From: Centrapalus pauciflorus
Taxonomy: Eukaryota > Streptophyta > Magnoliopsida > Asterales > Asteraceae
DNA length: 64,000 nt
Direction of reading: 5' to 3'
Assembly: GCA_020465985.1 (NCBI GenBank)
Contig: JAANYP010002051.1
Coordinates: 124,001 to 188,000, forward strand
The notes beneath the pieces were generated by a model. It worked only from the letters and a program-made list of their open reading frames with translations, ran no database searches and had not been told where the DNA came from. Position numbers and translations under genes: made by a program. Shown here in pieces: positions 53,770 through 64,000 of the stretch. How positions within the stretch are numbered: position 1 is the stretch's first letter; each line of letters opens with the position of its first letter.

Positions 53770-54330
53770 AACTAGTTTATTACCCGCACTACAACAAAAA
53801 TGTCAATTGTACACATCATTTTTACACACTTTTAGCAAGTGCGTAAAAAATTTTATTTTTATTCACACTTATAATGATGTAAAAATTAGTTACAATTATA
53901 AATGTGGACAATTAGATTTTATACTCAAATTTGTATTTAAAAAAGTCTGTACTTATAAATGTGGACAAAATAATAATTTGTCCACGCTTAAAAGTATGAA
54001 AATCAATTTGTCACACCTAATTTGTCCGCATAAGAGGAAGCGTGGGAAAACTGAGCGTGACAAATTGATCTCTGCGCTTTTAAGTGTTAAAATATTAAAA
54101 TTTGTCCACACTTATACATGTGAACTTTTTCTTCCTTATAAATTTAAATGTGATAATTAAGATTATTTATTATATATTTTCACGCAAATTAGTGTAACAA
54201 TCTTAAACACGTTTATAAGTGTAGAAAATTTACTAAATTTTTACGCACTTTTAAAAAGCGTGTAAAAAAGGTGTGAACAAAAAACATATTTATTGTAACG
54301 CCGCGTATTACGTGGATATTTTTGATATAT
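53770..54330 (-). mobile_element. Helitron-like 3' end interrupted by a CACTA MITE
   Basis: AACTAGTTTATTACCCG (53770-53786) and CCGCGTATTACGTGG (54301-54315) join, after removing the insert and one copy of CCG, into the same sequence type seen at 29643 (TTTATTACCTGCGTATTACG). Confidence 0.6.
53787..54300. mobile_element. CACTA-type MITE with 3-bp TSD
   Basis: Begins CACTACAACAAAAATG; complement of the right end reads CGTTACAATAAATATG. Flanked by CCG (53784-53786, 54301-54303). Subterminal ACACTTATAA / GTGTGGACAAA words recur in both orientations. Non-coding; the open frame at 53807-54160 is incidental. Confidence 0.75.
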
Positions 54331-57300
54331 ATATAATATAATAAATAAAAAGAAAGAGATGTCCAATTAAAATATTTTTATTACCTTTATATAAGAACTT
54401 AAACCCAATGGTGGGTTGCTTGGAGAGAGAGAAAATCGGGTAAAGAGAGTGTGCATGACGGGTAGTGTTGTTGAGGTGGAACCCTATCGATCTGGTGTTG
54501 GTGTTAGGGAGGTGCTGAGGTGGTATCTTGGAGGTCATGTAACTTGTAAAGAGAGAAAGGGTGATAAAGATAGACTTAGGGTTGTTTGTTTGATTTTTTA
54601 TAAAGTTATGTCTATATTAAGTAACCTGTATAGATTAAGTTGACTGTCTTGATAAAGATAAATATTGTTTTATATGTTGTATTGTAGTTTGATTAAAATA
54701 AGATTACCAATTTTCCTTAATTAGTATTTTTTTTATAGGTTATCGAACATACAATAACATAAATTCACACGATCACACCTATTTACAAAGTCATTTGATT
54801 TTCTACCCAATTAAAAAAAAGTCTCTAAAGGGAATACATGGGTGAAGGGAAAATAAGATTACAAACTCCTATTTTACAAACTCCAATGTTGAATATTTGA
54901 AAAACATGGCTCGTCTGTTAATGGAAAAAAAAAAGGATAGTTTTGAGAATATGTGAAGGCTGACTGGGGAATACATAGGTGTGAAGGGGCTGATGGAAAA
55001 GTTTGACCGAATTTGTTTGCTGATTAGAATAAGTATTTATTGAACATTACTTAATTTTGATGACTGACCGATTTTTTTCTCAATAAGTTGTTATTAAACA
55101 CCCTCTTAGAGCTTTAGAGGGCTGGTTAAAATTTTAAAAAGAGCATGTAACAATTCAATCCTTTTAAGTAAATAGGCTAAAGACTTAGACATCAAATTTT
55201 TAAATAATTTTGAAATTTTTTTGAAAAATAATTTGGTTAATGTACCAATTTTTAAGATTTTTTTTTCAAATACATTATAAAAATATTGATTGAACGTCTA
55301 TAAAGATATTTATTTATGATTGGTGCTAGTACTGCTATCCAAACCTCATTTGGATAGATATTTAACTTGATAGAACCTCTTCAAACCTTATTGGGATAGA
55401 TGTTTCTCTTTATTTTATAAGGCACTTAATTCTATGCAAAGATTTTCAAGGATTCGTGTGCTAAATTGTGTGTATTTGCCAATTGATTTGATACAATCGA
55501 AGGTACTAAATGGTGTCATGTCTAGGTAGTAGGTAACTAGGTTAAGTAATTAACCAAAAATAGATTATTTATATACGATATATTGTTGTCGGGTGCTACT
55601 TAATGCACCACACCTATATCCATATAATTGGACTAAAATATCTCTTTTTTATAACTAATCATTATGGTTTATTTATTCAAAATCTCTTTGTCCACTCATA
55701 AGATGAAAATTTATAGGTCAAAGGTATAGAGGTGGTGTTTGAGAAAGTAGATATGGTGCAAGAAGAAATAACCATTGTTGTCGATACAATTATTTTAACT
55801 AAAATGTCTATTTTTTCATTGTTGATATATTTATTATGTTTGTCTTCAACCTCTAAAAGTAAGGATAAATTTTTCATTTTTAAATAAATTTTTGTGTACA
55901 AATCACCTCCCTTATGTAAAAGCCAAAACTTAAATTCTAATATTATTAACTTCCATGGAATAAATTAGGATATATATTCCGTAGATTTAAACAAGATCCA
56001 TAAGGTAGTTTATTTGTTAGCTAAAGTTTTGAGAGTTTTAAGTTTTTAAAAAACCATCATATTTTAGTAATTTTTTAGTTAACGAAAACTAGTTATTTTT
56101 CAATTTCAGTGATAATGAGTTTTTGAAAACATCTAAGAATCGTAATGTGTTATATTTATTCACTCGTTTGTTAGTATTTGGTAGTTTATCAACCCATATA
56201 TAATTATGTGGATCTATTTTCTCAAAATTCACATAAAATGTATATAAACTCAAATTTAAAATATAAAAACGTCGTTTCAAATAATAATAGTATTGTCATT
56301 TCACATAACTACTATTTTTCTTATATTTGTAAATCTATAATTTAAAAATGAGAATACTAGAATCCCACGTGTCACTACTATAAACCAGTAATGTATATAT
56401 ATAATTTATATTTTTTAAATAAAATAATATATAAAAACAATTCATCATTTATAAAGTTTAAATTAGATAAAATATCTAATCTAAACCTAATATCATAATC
56501 CAATATAAATCATATCAAATCCAAATTATCTTATCATATATCTACTTAAGAAATCATTTTTATTAAAATCTAAAGGTATATCAATTAAAAACGAAACATA
56601 CAACTATTAATTATGTATTTGTGTACACTATTAATATTTGTCATAACTATTATTTTTCTAGCTTATAAAAAAATATGAATACCAACTACTTTTTTATGAT
56701 TTTTATAATTTATATATGACATTATTTTTGTATAATGTGTATATATTTTAATGATATTTTTATTATATTTATAAATATATAAAGTAGTTTTATTAATTGT
56801 ATATATAGACAAGTCTAGATAAAATAATATTTTAATAAAATTAGTTTTTTAATTAGATATATAGATAATATAATTTAGATTTAGTTAAAAATATGACTTG
56901 TATTTATCTTATATTTTAAAATTACTTTATAATCAAATTGTATTTTTCTTGTCTGATGAAACGCAGAAATAACACGTATAATTCTAATGTTAACTATTTG
57001 ACGTCATTTTTTTTCTAACACAAACTATTCTCCATGTATAAGTGTTTTTATAGGCATCAATTAACTGAAATTAGAAATAAAACGCAAATTGTAATTGTCT
57101 AATATTAAAAAAATTAAAACTATGGAACATATTAATGCCAAAGTTAACGTAAGATTGTTCATATAAATTATAAAGAGAATCTATCGAAAACATTTTCTAA
57201 TTAAAGCGTGGAAGTTAGAATTTCAAGTTTTTAAAATTAGATTTGATCAAGACAAGGGTGATATATTATTCTTTTCTTTAACTTGTGTCTTGGTTTTTGA

Positions 57301-57370
57301 ATAATAATTTATATTAAGCTAGCTATCTAGTTGGAGCCATATGTATATTTTTTTTACTAAAGGGTATTTG
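54331..57370. other. Intergenic, no gene or clear element seen
   Basis: A+T-rich. A less A+T-rich stretch at 54410-54560 has a short open frame starting at TTG without recognisable motifs. A CCACGTGTCAC palindrome near 56366 resembles Helitron subterminal sequence but no end was defined. Confidence 0.3.
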
Positions 57371-57380
57371 TGTGTGTATA

Positions 57381-57765
57381 GTGTTTGGTTTCATTCAATT
57401 CCGTAAGAACCCTTTAAAATACATTAATTTATACATCAAATGCACAAATTTAAAAATTAAATTTGTAACTTAATACCATTATTGGTTTTTAACATTAATA
57501 AATATTAATCAAACATTAAAATTACCTTTAAAATTTAAATTCATAAAATTATACACTAAATGCATAAATTTGAACATTAAAGACACAAATTTTGTCAAAT
57601 GCACAAATTCATACATAAAGTGGACAAATTTATCATGTGATGCGTAAATGTTTACATCAAATGTATAAGTTTATCAAACGTATAAATTTTAGCATCAAAT
57701 ACATAAATTTTTATATTAAACACAGTATTACACAAATTTTAGAATAGTTCTCAAGTTCTCATGGA
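57381..57765 (-). mobile_element. Element family C, copy 2
   Basis: Its complement aligns with 18011-18398 (terminal GTTCTCA..GTTCTAA-type words, repeated ATGCACAAATT, TTAACATTAATAAATATT). Only a short TG/TA run remains at the left edge. Much more diverged than the B1/B2 pair. Confidence 0.6.
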
Positions 57766-58520
57766 AATGTAGAGTTTTTTTTTTGTGTGTGGATGTGTGC
57801 GTGTCTTGTATGACAGACAGAATAGATAGGAGGGGTATGGCATGGTTATCCAATTCTTCCACTGAAGGGGACATTGACCCTCGTTTTTTCCAGGTTAAGC
57901 AAACAACTCCCAAACAAAAGTGAAATGTACGTACTCCTTCATTTCTTAAAAGGGAAAATAACTAGATTTTGTTTTCCAATTCTATTGCTTCAATTCTTTT
58001 TCCCCTTTTGAAACCCAGGTTTCTTAGTAAGCAAAATAAATAAAATTATATGATTCTTTAAATTTAACAAAATAAAAAAAAACATTGATTTATATTGTTA
58101 TTTTTTTTAACCCAAAAAATCTATGTGTCTACAATCTTATATTTTAAGTCATGATATAATAAAGTTTTATTTATATTCACTCCACATTCACATTGTTGTC
58201 AAAATAGGGTCTTTTTTTCCTTGTTGAGTTTTATCATGGCTTTTACTTTTTTAATCATGTCCGAACCCTTTTTCAAGATAAAATATTTTTCAGTTAGGAT
58301 TCTCATAAAGAAACGGGAAAACGAATTAATGTTAATGAGATAAAAGGTTTTGATACGTTTAAAAATATCATACTATGATTTACGGTCGAAGGTCTTTTTA
58401 ACCTTAATCCTTATAGCTTTGAATCTTTTGTATGGCTTTGTAAGTTTGGGTTTTTGAGATCCATATATATAGCTTTGAATATATATATAAATAATATAAT
58501 AATAAATAAAAAATCATTTT
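57766..58520. other. Intergenic, nothing recognised
   Basis: A+T-rich; no supported feature. Confidence 0.3.
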
Positions 58521-58522
58521 AG

Positions 58523-58660
58523 GATGTGCAAAAAAATCAGACCAAAACCAAAAAAACAAAATCGAAAAACCACAAACGAAACCGAAATGGAAAAAGTCTA
58601 TTTGGTTTTATAATTTAAAAAAAAAATCAAAATACTTAAACCGAAACAATATATTCAGAT
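58523..58660. mobile_element. hAT-like remnant (one end)
   Basis: AGGATGTGCAAAAAAATC and following 'accaaaacc...aaccgaaac' tracts resemble the GATGTGCA-type ends and ACCGAAA interiors of hAT MITEs. The opposite end is missing. Confidence 0.3.
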
Positions 58661-58780
58661 AAACATTCAGACTATACTCACTTTTAGAATTCACATGCAT
58701 ACACACACACACACACACAAACATGTGTGTGTGTCTATATATACATCCCGCACCACCACAAATGCATCACACACACACAC

Positions 58781-58976
58781 AAATGGAAAACCATCATGCA
58801 CCTGAAAACTTGTGAAAACCGCACTGCACCACCAAAAATGCATCAAATTCCCCGCGTGATGCATCACTTTATTTACGATCATGCCACCGCGTTTTTCATT
58901 AAATGCACCAAATCGGACGGTATGCGTAGGTTTCCATGGTTTTCAGATGCATAGTGGTTTTCCATTGAACGCACCC
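58781..58976 (-). mobile_element. Element family B, copy 2
   Basis: Its complement closely matches 17612-17876 over nearly the whole length, but has fewer TGATGCATCACGCGGG units (one instead of four). The motif GGTTT-TCCATT-GAACG lies at the right end, next to TATATATATA; on the left an (AC)n run takes the place of (TA)n. Confidence 0.8.
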
Positions 58977-59596
58977 ATATATATATATCCAAGACATATT
59001 CACATATGTATATAATTATATGTCGCTAATTGATTAGGTTGGAAAATACTTGAAGAAATAGTGACATTGGAGAGTAAAAATATCGACGATATTATATTTA
59101 CATAAACACAACTAACAAAAATTACATATATAAATGCCAACAATAATATTATAAAAATTAAAATTAATAAGGAATATGAACTTTAAATAAATTAGTAAAG
59201 AAGATATAAAATTTTAATTAAAATAAAAGTTAAATTTTAAATAAATATCGAACAATGGTAAATGAAAATAAAATATTAAAACATAAGTATATTTATAAAT
59301 AAAATAAGTGTGTTTATAATAAATTAAGTATATCTATAAATAATATAATTATAAGTATAAAATAAAATAAAATAAATATTGGACTATAAATTGGTAAATA
59401 ATAAAACCATATGGACTAAAAGCGTCACAGTGAAAAAGGTAAAAATGTTATTTTTACAAATTTAACGGTTGTGTCGTTAAGTTTAACGGAAGAGGGACTA
59501 AAAGTGGACAAAATTAGCAAAATAGGGATGAAATTTGACCTTATTAAGGTTGAGGGACTGAATCCGAGTAAACCATCAAACCAAAAGAACGAAAAT
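58977..59596. other. Intergenic, possible MULE relic
   Basis: 59460-59590 has AACGGTTGTGTCGTTAAGTTTAACGG and GAGGGACTAAAAGTGG-like words in the style of Mutator MITEs, but no pair of ends. Confidence 0.25.
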
Positions 59597-60440
59597 GTTT
59601 TTTACTTTTTAGTTAATTTACGCCTCTGTTATGTATTCAATTTATTTATTAAAAATTTGTTTATTTTATATTTTATTTGTTAACCTATTTGTATATTTTT
59701 ATTATTTATACTTTTCACTTAACTATTTCATTACCTCGATATATTTTGATCTAATTATGAGTTTTATGAAAAAATATATAAATTTAGGTTTTGGTTCGTT
59801 TTGAATTATATATTTTGTTTGGATCATACTATTTGATCTAAATTAATACTTTATTACTTTTGATTTAAATATTTTGTTACCTTAATACGTTTTGATTTAA
59901 ATTTAGTATTTTATTTGGTTTATTTTAAATATTTGTTATGCCAATACGTTTTGATTTAAAGGTAGTATTTTTATCGTTTTGATTTATAATTTTGTAAATC
60001 AATATGTTTTATTCGTTTTCACTTAAATATTTTGTTCATTTCACTTGAGTATTACCATAGCAAAATTGTAAAATCAAAACGAATGAAATGCTAATTTTAA
60101 ATCAAAATGTACTGGCATAACAAAATATTTAGATCAAAACAAATAAAATAAAAAATTTAAATCAAAACGTATTAGCGCAATAAAATATTTAAACACAAAT
60201 AAATTAGTAACATAAAATCAAAATATATTAGACTAACAAAATATATAAATTTAAACGAACAGAAACTTAAATTTATATACTTTTTAATAATCATAAAAAA
60301 CTCAAAATTTATTAACGTAATGAAATAGTTAAATGATAAAATATACAAATAGTTTAACCAATAAAATATAAAAAACATAAATATTTAATAAATAAATTGA
60401 ATACATAAAAGAGACATAAATTAAATAAACTAGTTATATA
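59597..60440. mobile_element. Foldback element, about 0.84 kb
   Basis: Left and right arms are inverted around about 60037, with shared TATGTATTCAATTTATTTATTAAA at the outer part and AATACGTTTTGATTTAAA inside. Arms are A+T-rich and moderately diverged. No target duplication recognised; superfamily unknown. Confidence 0.6.
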
Positions 60441-61294
60441 AATAAAAATAGTTTTTAATAAATACAAATAAATTTATTTTAAAAAATAACTGGTATATAT
60501 AATAATAATACTATATTTAATAATGAATCAAGTCATAATTTATTAAATTGATATTTTAAATTTAGAACCAAAAATAAAAATTTATGAAAAGTATCAAAAC
60601 TGAAATTAAAATTAAATAGTGGAGGGAGCAAACTTGTAATTGAGAAAATGTTAATATCGTAATTTTTAAAAAGTTTAGAAACGTAAGGAAAATTTCTACA
60701 AGTAATAGTGGTTTGAGACTTTGAGTGACTACCATAATACCACTGCAACTTTGGAACTAAAGAGACTGTTTTTGTAACATTACAAAAACCATAAAGATCA
60801 TTTCTGTAATTCTAAAAATTAAAGATTATGAATTAAAAATGAGATGTGATTTATATACAATAAATAATTATTATATACAAAAGTTATGTTTGTTTGAAGA
60901 GGATAATATATACAGATAAAAATATTCATAAGAATGGAATAGTAATTTTATATAAATATCATATATTATAAAGTTTTATTATATATAATGTTTTTTTTAA
61001 ATAATTTTAAAAACATAATGATAGTAGGTAGAGATGTGTTTAATTACTGAAATTTTCAAATTTTTATTAAGTTTTCAAAAAAATGAAAACTTATTTTATC
61101 ACCAATCCGATATTTATTTTAAAACTTTTTTTTATTGTTATTTTTCTATAATCTATCATATTTTTTCTTACTTTATAATTATCTATTTAATTTTCATTGA
61201 AAATGAAACTTCGTCTTTCAAAAAGTTTTCATTTTGTAGAAACTTTTGTTTTTTTAATTGGAAAATAACTAGTTTCGCGTAAAGATTTACGGAA
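60441..61294. other. Intergenic, nothing recognised
   Basis: A+T-rich. A Helitron-like AACTAGTTTCGCGTAAAG at 61267 is a weak candidate 3' end. Confidence 0.3.
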
Positions 61295-61519
61295 TTTTGA
61301 ATTTTATTATTATTATTTTTTTGAACAGCAGATATTAGTGGTTAGTTGTTAGCACCATTGTTAGACACCTTGAGAGTGAGGACCAAACCCTACACCTCCA
61401 CCTAAGGAGAAACGCCTTTGGTGAGACTCGAACCCGAGATCTCAACCAAGGAAAAATCTCTCACATCTTTGATGATGGCCGGTGGCCCCTTATCTAAGTT
61501 AGTGGTTTTGAATTTTATT
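61295..61519 (-). mobile_element. SINE with perfect 14-bp TSD
   Basis: TTTTGAATTTTATT at 61295-61308 and 61506-61519 flanks a body of about 197 bp. The minus strand carries GAGATCTCGGGTTCGAGTC (clear pol III box B) and ends ATATCTGCTGTTCAAAAAAA. It shares its 3' part with 51032-51162. Confidence 0.85.
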
Positions 61520-61889
61520 TCAGTAATGTAAAAAGAAAAATCATGGGTTTAAGGGCTCGAAGAACCAATTCCCAAAGCACAGAGGGAGAAGATAAAGCCT
61601 CGTGGCCGACAGCCATACGTTGTCACTTTACGCTACACGCACTTTCAATCCATGTTTGACCCAATTCGCACGTGAACACACGTGACCAACTCCCTGCACT
61701 TACCTTCTTTCACAAATCATCAAAATCAACTGTTTTACTTTTACTAGCAGTCAAACCTTTGGGATTTCTCCAATCACACAATGGAGTTTCTGATGATTAC
61801 ATAAAAGCCCCTCAATTCAATTATAAATATAATTCACACCCACGTACTTAAGCCTGGGTATTAAACTAATTTTTGATCTATCTGCATCT
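61520..61889. other. Intergenic, nothing recognised
   Basis: A less A+T-rich patch (61580-61720) with ACACGTGACC/CACGTG sequences; no coding frame recognised. Confidence 0.3.
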
Positions 61890-61898
61890 TAAAATATT

Positions 61899-62225
61899 GG
61901 GAAAATTACCAAGAAAGGTAATATAAAATACAAAATTTGACAATAAAGGTACTGTAAAAAAGTTTTTGCCAAGAAAGGTAATATAAAATTCTATTTTGGC
62001 CGAGAAAGAACATGAAATTCAAATTTTAGGTCAAGAAAGATAATGAAATTTTATTCGCTTACCAAAAAAGGGAGCATAAAATTAAAAATTTACCTTCTTA
62101 ATTTGTCATCAATACGCTTTTTTGTCAAATTTAAATTTTATGTTATCTTTCTTGGCCTAAAAAATTTTACATTACCTTTATTGGCAATTTTTGAATTTTA
62201 TATTACCTTTCTAGGTAATTTGCCC
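61899..62225. mobile_element. Mutator-type MITE with perfect 9-bp TSD
   Basis: TAAAATATT (61890-61898, 62226-62234) flanks a 327-bp palindromic element with ends GGGAAAATTACCAAGAAAGG and complement GGGCAAATTACCTAGAAAGG. The unit AAGAAAGGTAATATAAAAT recurs inside. A truncated relative is at 21735-21938. Confidence 0.9.
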
Positions 62226-62264
62226 TAAAATATTAAATCAAGTACACTCGAAAGTATCATTTCA

Positions 62265-62565
62265 TAATTATTTTTATGATATATGAATACATTTATATTT
62301 TCTGTGTTTTTAAAAATTATATGAATGTTAATACACATTTATGTGAATAGTCATTCAAGCGAATGCTCATTCACACATCATTGTTTACAATTCACAAAAT
62401 TTATTTTTGAATTTTTGATGTTGTTTACTTTGATAAAAAGACTATAATTTTATCTTATACATGTCTATGCAGAAAAATAATATGTTAATAATCATTCATA
62501 ACAGGATACGCTGGAATGACATGGATTTGTTGATTAACTTGATTCTATGTGTGTGTGTGTGTGCG
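62265..62565 (+). mobile_element. Element family A, copy 3 (decayed)
   Basis: Follows 18600-18896 in order (TTCTGTGTTTTTAAAAATTAT, ATTCACA words, ATACGCTGGAAT, TTGATTCTA) and ends at a (TG)n run instead of (TA)n. Confidence 0.6.
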
Positions 62566-63417
62566 TGTAATATTAAAAGAATAACTAAATAACCCAAGTG
62601 TTATCGCCACATTAATTTTGACATTCAATGGTAGTACCATTTGACACGTCATCACTTTATTCTAATATAATTTTAATATAAATCAATCAAATCCAATCCA
62701 ATGTATTATAATCTAATTAAATCTAACTAATCTAGTAAACTCTAATTTTTCTAGTTATATTACATATCTTTTGAAGTATTTTCTTTTTAATAATTTTTTA
62801 AATTTAACTCATGTAATGCATGTGTATCTAACCTACTATGTGTGCATGTGTGTGTGATGAGATCATTGTAGAACTTTAATTTAATGCAGAACTATAGAAC
62901 CAATCTACACCACATGATTATAATATAACACTAGGGATATGATGGTAAATATGCAATTAACATTAATTTCGACGTTGAATATAAGATATAAACTGTTATT
63001 TCGACATTAAATGATCTCGATATGATATACTGAATGGTCGTGTGGGTAAAAGTTTGATTATTAATTTTGATTATTTTAATATTGAATGTATATGCAGCGT
63101 TGCATATACGATATATCGTAACTTTGACGTTGAATATACGATATAAATTGTTACTTCGACAATGAATGATCTCGACATGCTATATTGTAATTTGTATGTT
63201 GATTCACTTATTTTTAAATTCATGATTCATTCTTTATTAAATTCAAAAAATAATGAAGCAATGTAAAAAATAATGAATTGTTGATTTATTTTATTCGGAA
63301 TTTTATGATTCATGGTTTATATATCTAAAAAATGACGAATCAATATATTAAAAATTAAATAACAGTGCTTTCTCACACTTCTCAGGATATATTTAGCTTC
63401 TCATTTGATCCAAAATC
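62566..63417. other. Intergenic, nothing recognised
   Basis: Contains a weak direct repeat (GACGTTGAATATA.GATATAAA.TGTTA at about 62970 and 63125). No gene. Confidence 0.3.
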
Positions 63418-63440
63418 TATGTGTGTGTGTGTGTGTGTGT
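63418..63440. repeat. (TG)n microsatellite
   Basis: About eleven TG units bordering element F2. Confidence 0.95.
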
Positions 63441-63444
63441 AATA

Positions 63445-63840
63445 TAGGTTATATAAGTTCAATTAAGTATCACTTATTATGTAGCGTAACAGAAGATAAC
63501 ATTTTTAAAAATAATTATTTTTTAAAAATTTTTCATAAACATGTTTTAATTAATATTACAAAGATGATACATAAATTTTACGCACATTCACATATTTTAA
63601 GTGTATGAAATCATGTATCATATAAATGTACGTTCACATATATGTAAATGTATGTAAGTGTACGTTTACATCATTTTTAACGAGTTGGGTGATGTGGATG
63701 TATGTGAAATTTAAATATCATATTTATAATATTAATTAAAATATGTTTATAAAAAACATTTAAAACGAATTTATTAAAGATGGTATATTCTAGTGTGTTG
63801 TATAATAAGTTAAGTTATAATCTATCGAACTATATTCTAT
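63445..63840 (+). mobile_element. Element family F, copy 2 (apparently full length)
   Basis: Starts beside (TG)n with AGTTC-AATTAA-GTATC (63456-63471) and ends at TATATATA (63839). The left half matches F1; the right half is its diverged inverted copy (CATAAACATGTTTTAATTAA and complement), so the element folds back on itself. Confidence 0.65.
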
Positions 63841-63849
63841 ATATATAAA

Positions 63850-63880
63850 ACTAGTTTATTAACTATGTTGTAGTTTTTAA
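63850..63880 (-). mobile_element. Helitron-like 3' end (weak)
   Basis: AACTAGTTTATTAACTATG resembles the ACTAGTTTATTACCCG ends elsewhere in the window but lacks a GC-rich hairpin. Sequence from here to 64000 shows nothing else. Confidence 0.3.
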
Positions 63881-64000
63881 AAACTATATTATGAAATATA
63901 CTTTGAAACAAAAGGTTTGAATAAACTTAATATCGAGTTGAATTATCAATCATCTCCAAGTCGACTGTACTTCCATTTGATTATGTATTTGAGTTGTAGG

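Noticed and set aside
54416..54643. Possible small gene in a less A+T-rich patch
   Set aside because: The start is TTG, there is no motif, and no homologous or regulatory context; it may be a fragment of something larger that I cannot identify.

Overview
This window is nuclear DNA of a flowering plant, almost certainly a eudicot. It is visibly A+T-rich and gene-poor, packed with short non-autonomous transposons and long microsatellites, and its only recognisable genes encode plant-specific SUPERMAN/RABBIT EARS-type zinc-finger repressors (QALGGH finger plus C-terminal EAR motif). The species cannot be named from sequence alone.

Layout. 1-6108: the non-coding interior and one LTR of a large minus-strand LTR retrotransposon that runs off the left edge. 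6109-8650: short retroposon and CACTA remnants. 8654-9184 (minus): zinc-finger gene 1. 9190-16100: a SINE, a 1.78-kb near-perfect palindromic Mutator-type element (11009-12789), a duplicated non-coding segment and a degenerate minisatellite. 16580-17217 (minus): zinc-finger gene 2, a paralogue with a 71-nt intron inside its coding region. 17545-19010: three different elements strung in one (TA)n tract. 19010-33000: long microsatellites, foldback elements, a Helitron and more (TA)n-embedded elements. 33152-36689: a 3.5-kb CACTA element carrying exon-like pieces of unrelated genes. 37573-39286: a Pack-MULE-like element with GC-rich cargo. 39290-64000: an almost gene-free stretch of Mutator, hAT, CACTA and SINE insertions, many with intact target-site duplications (TSDs), plus Helitron ends and LINE 3' ends.

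How it fits together. The two zinc-finger genes lie in the same orientation and share coding sequence, a conserved 3' non-coding stretch, and probably a far-upstream segment (12905-13240 and 39305-39630). This suggests an old tandem duplication whose second copy was swollen by about 18 kb of transposons between gene and upstream segment.

The most distinctive signal is a group of six element families (called A-F here) that sit inside (TA)n or (TG)n tracts. Their ends repeatedly carry the same 16-bp imperfect inverted motif, GGTTC-N6-GAACC. At least eleven copies or fragments occur in this window.
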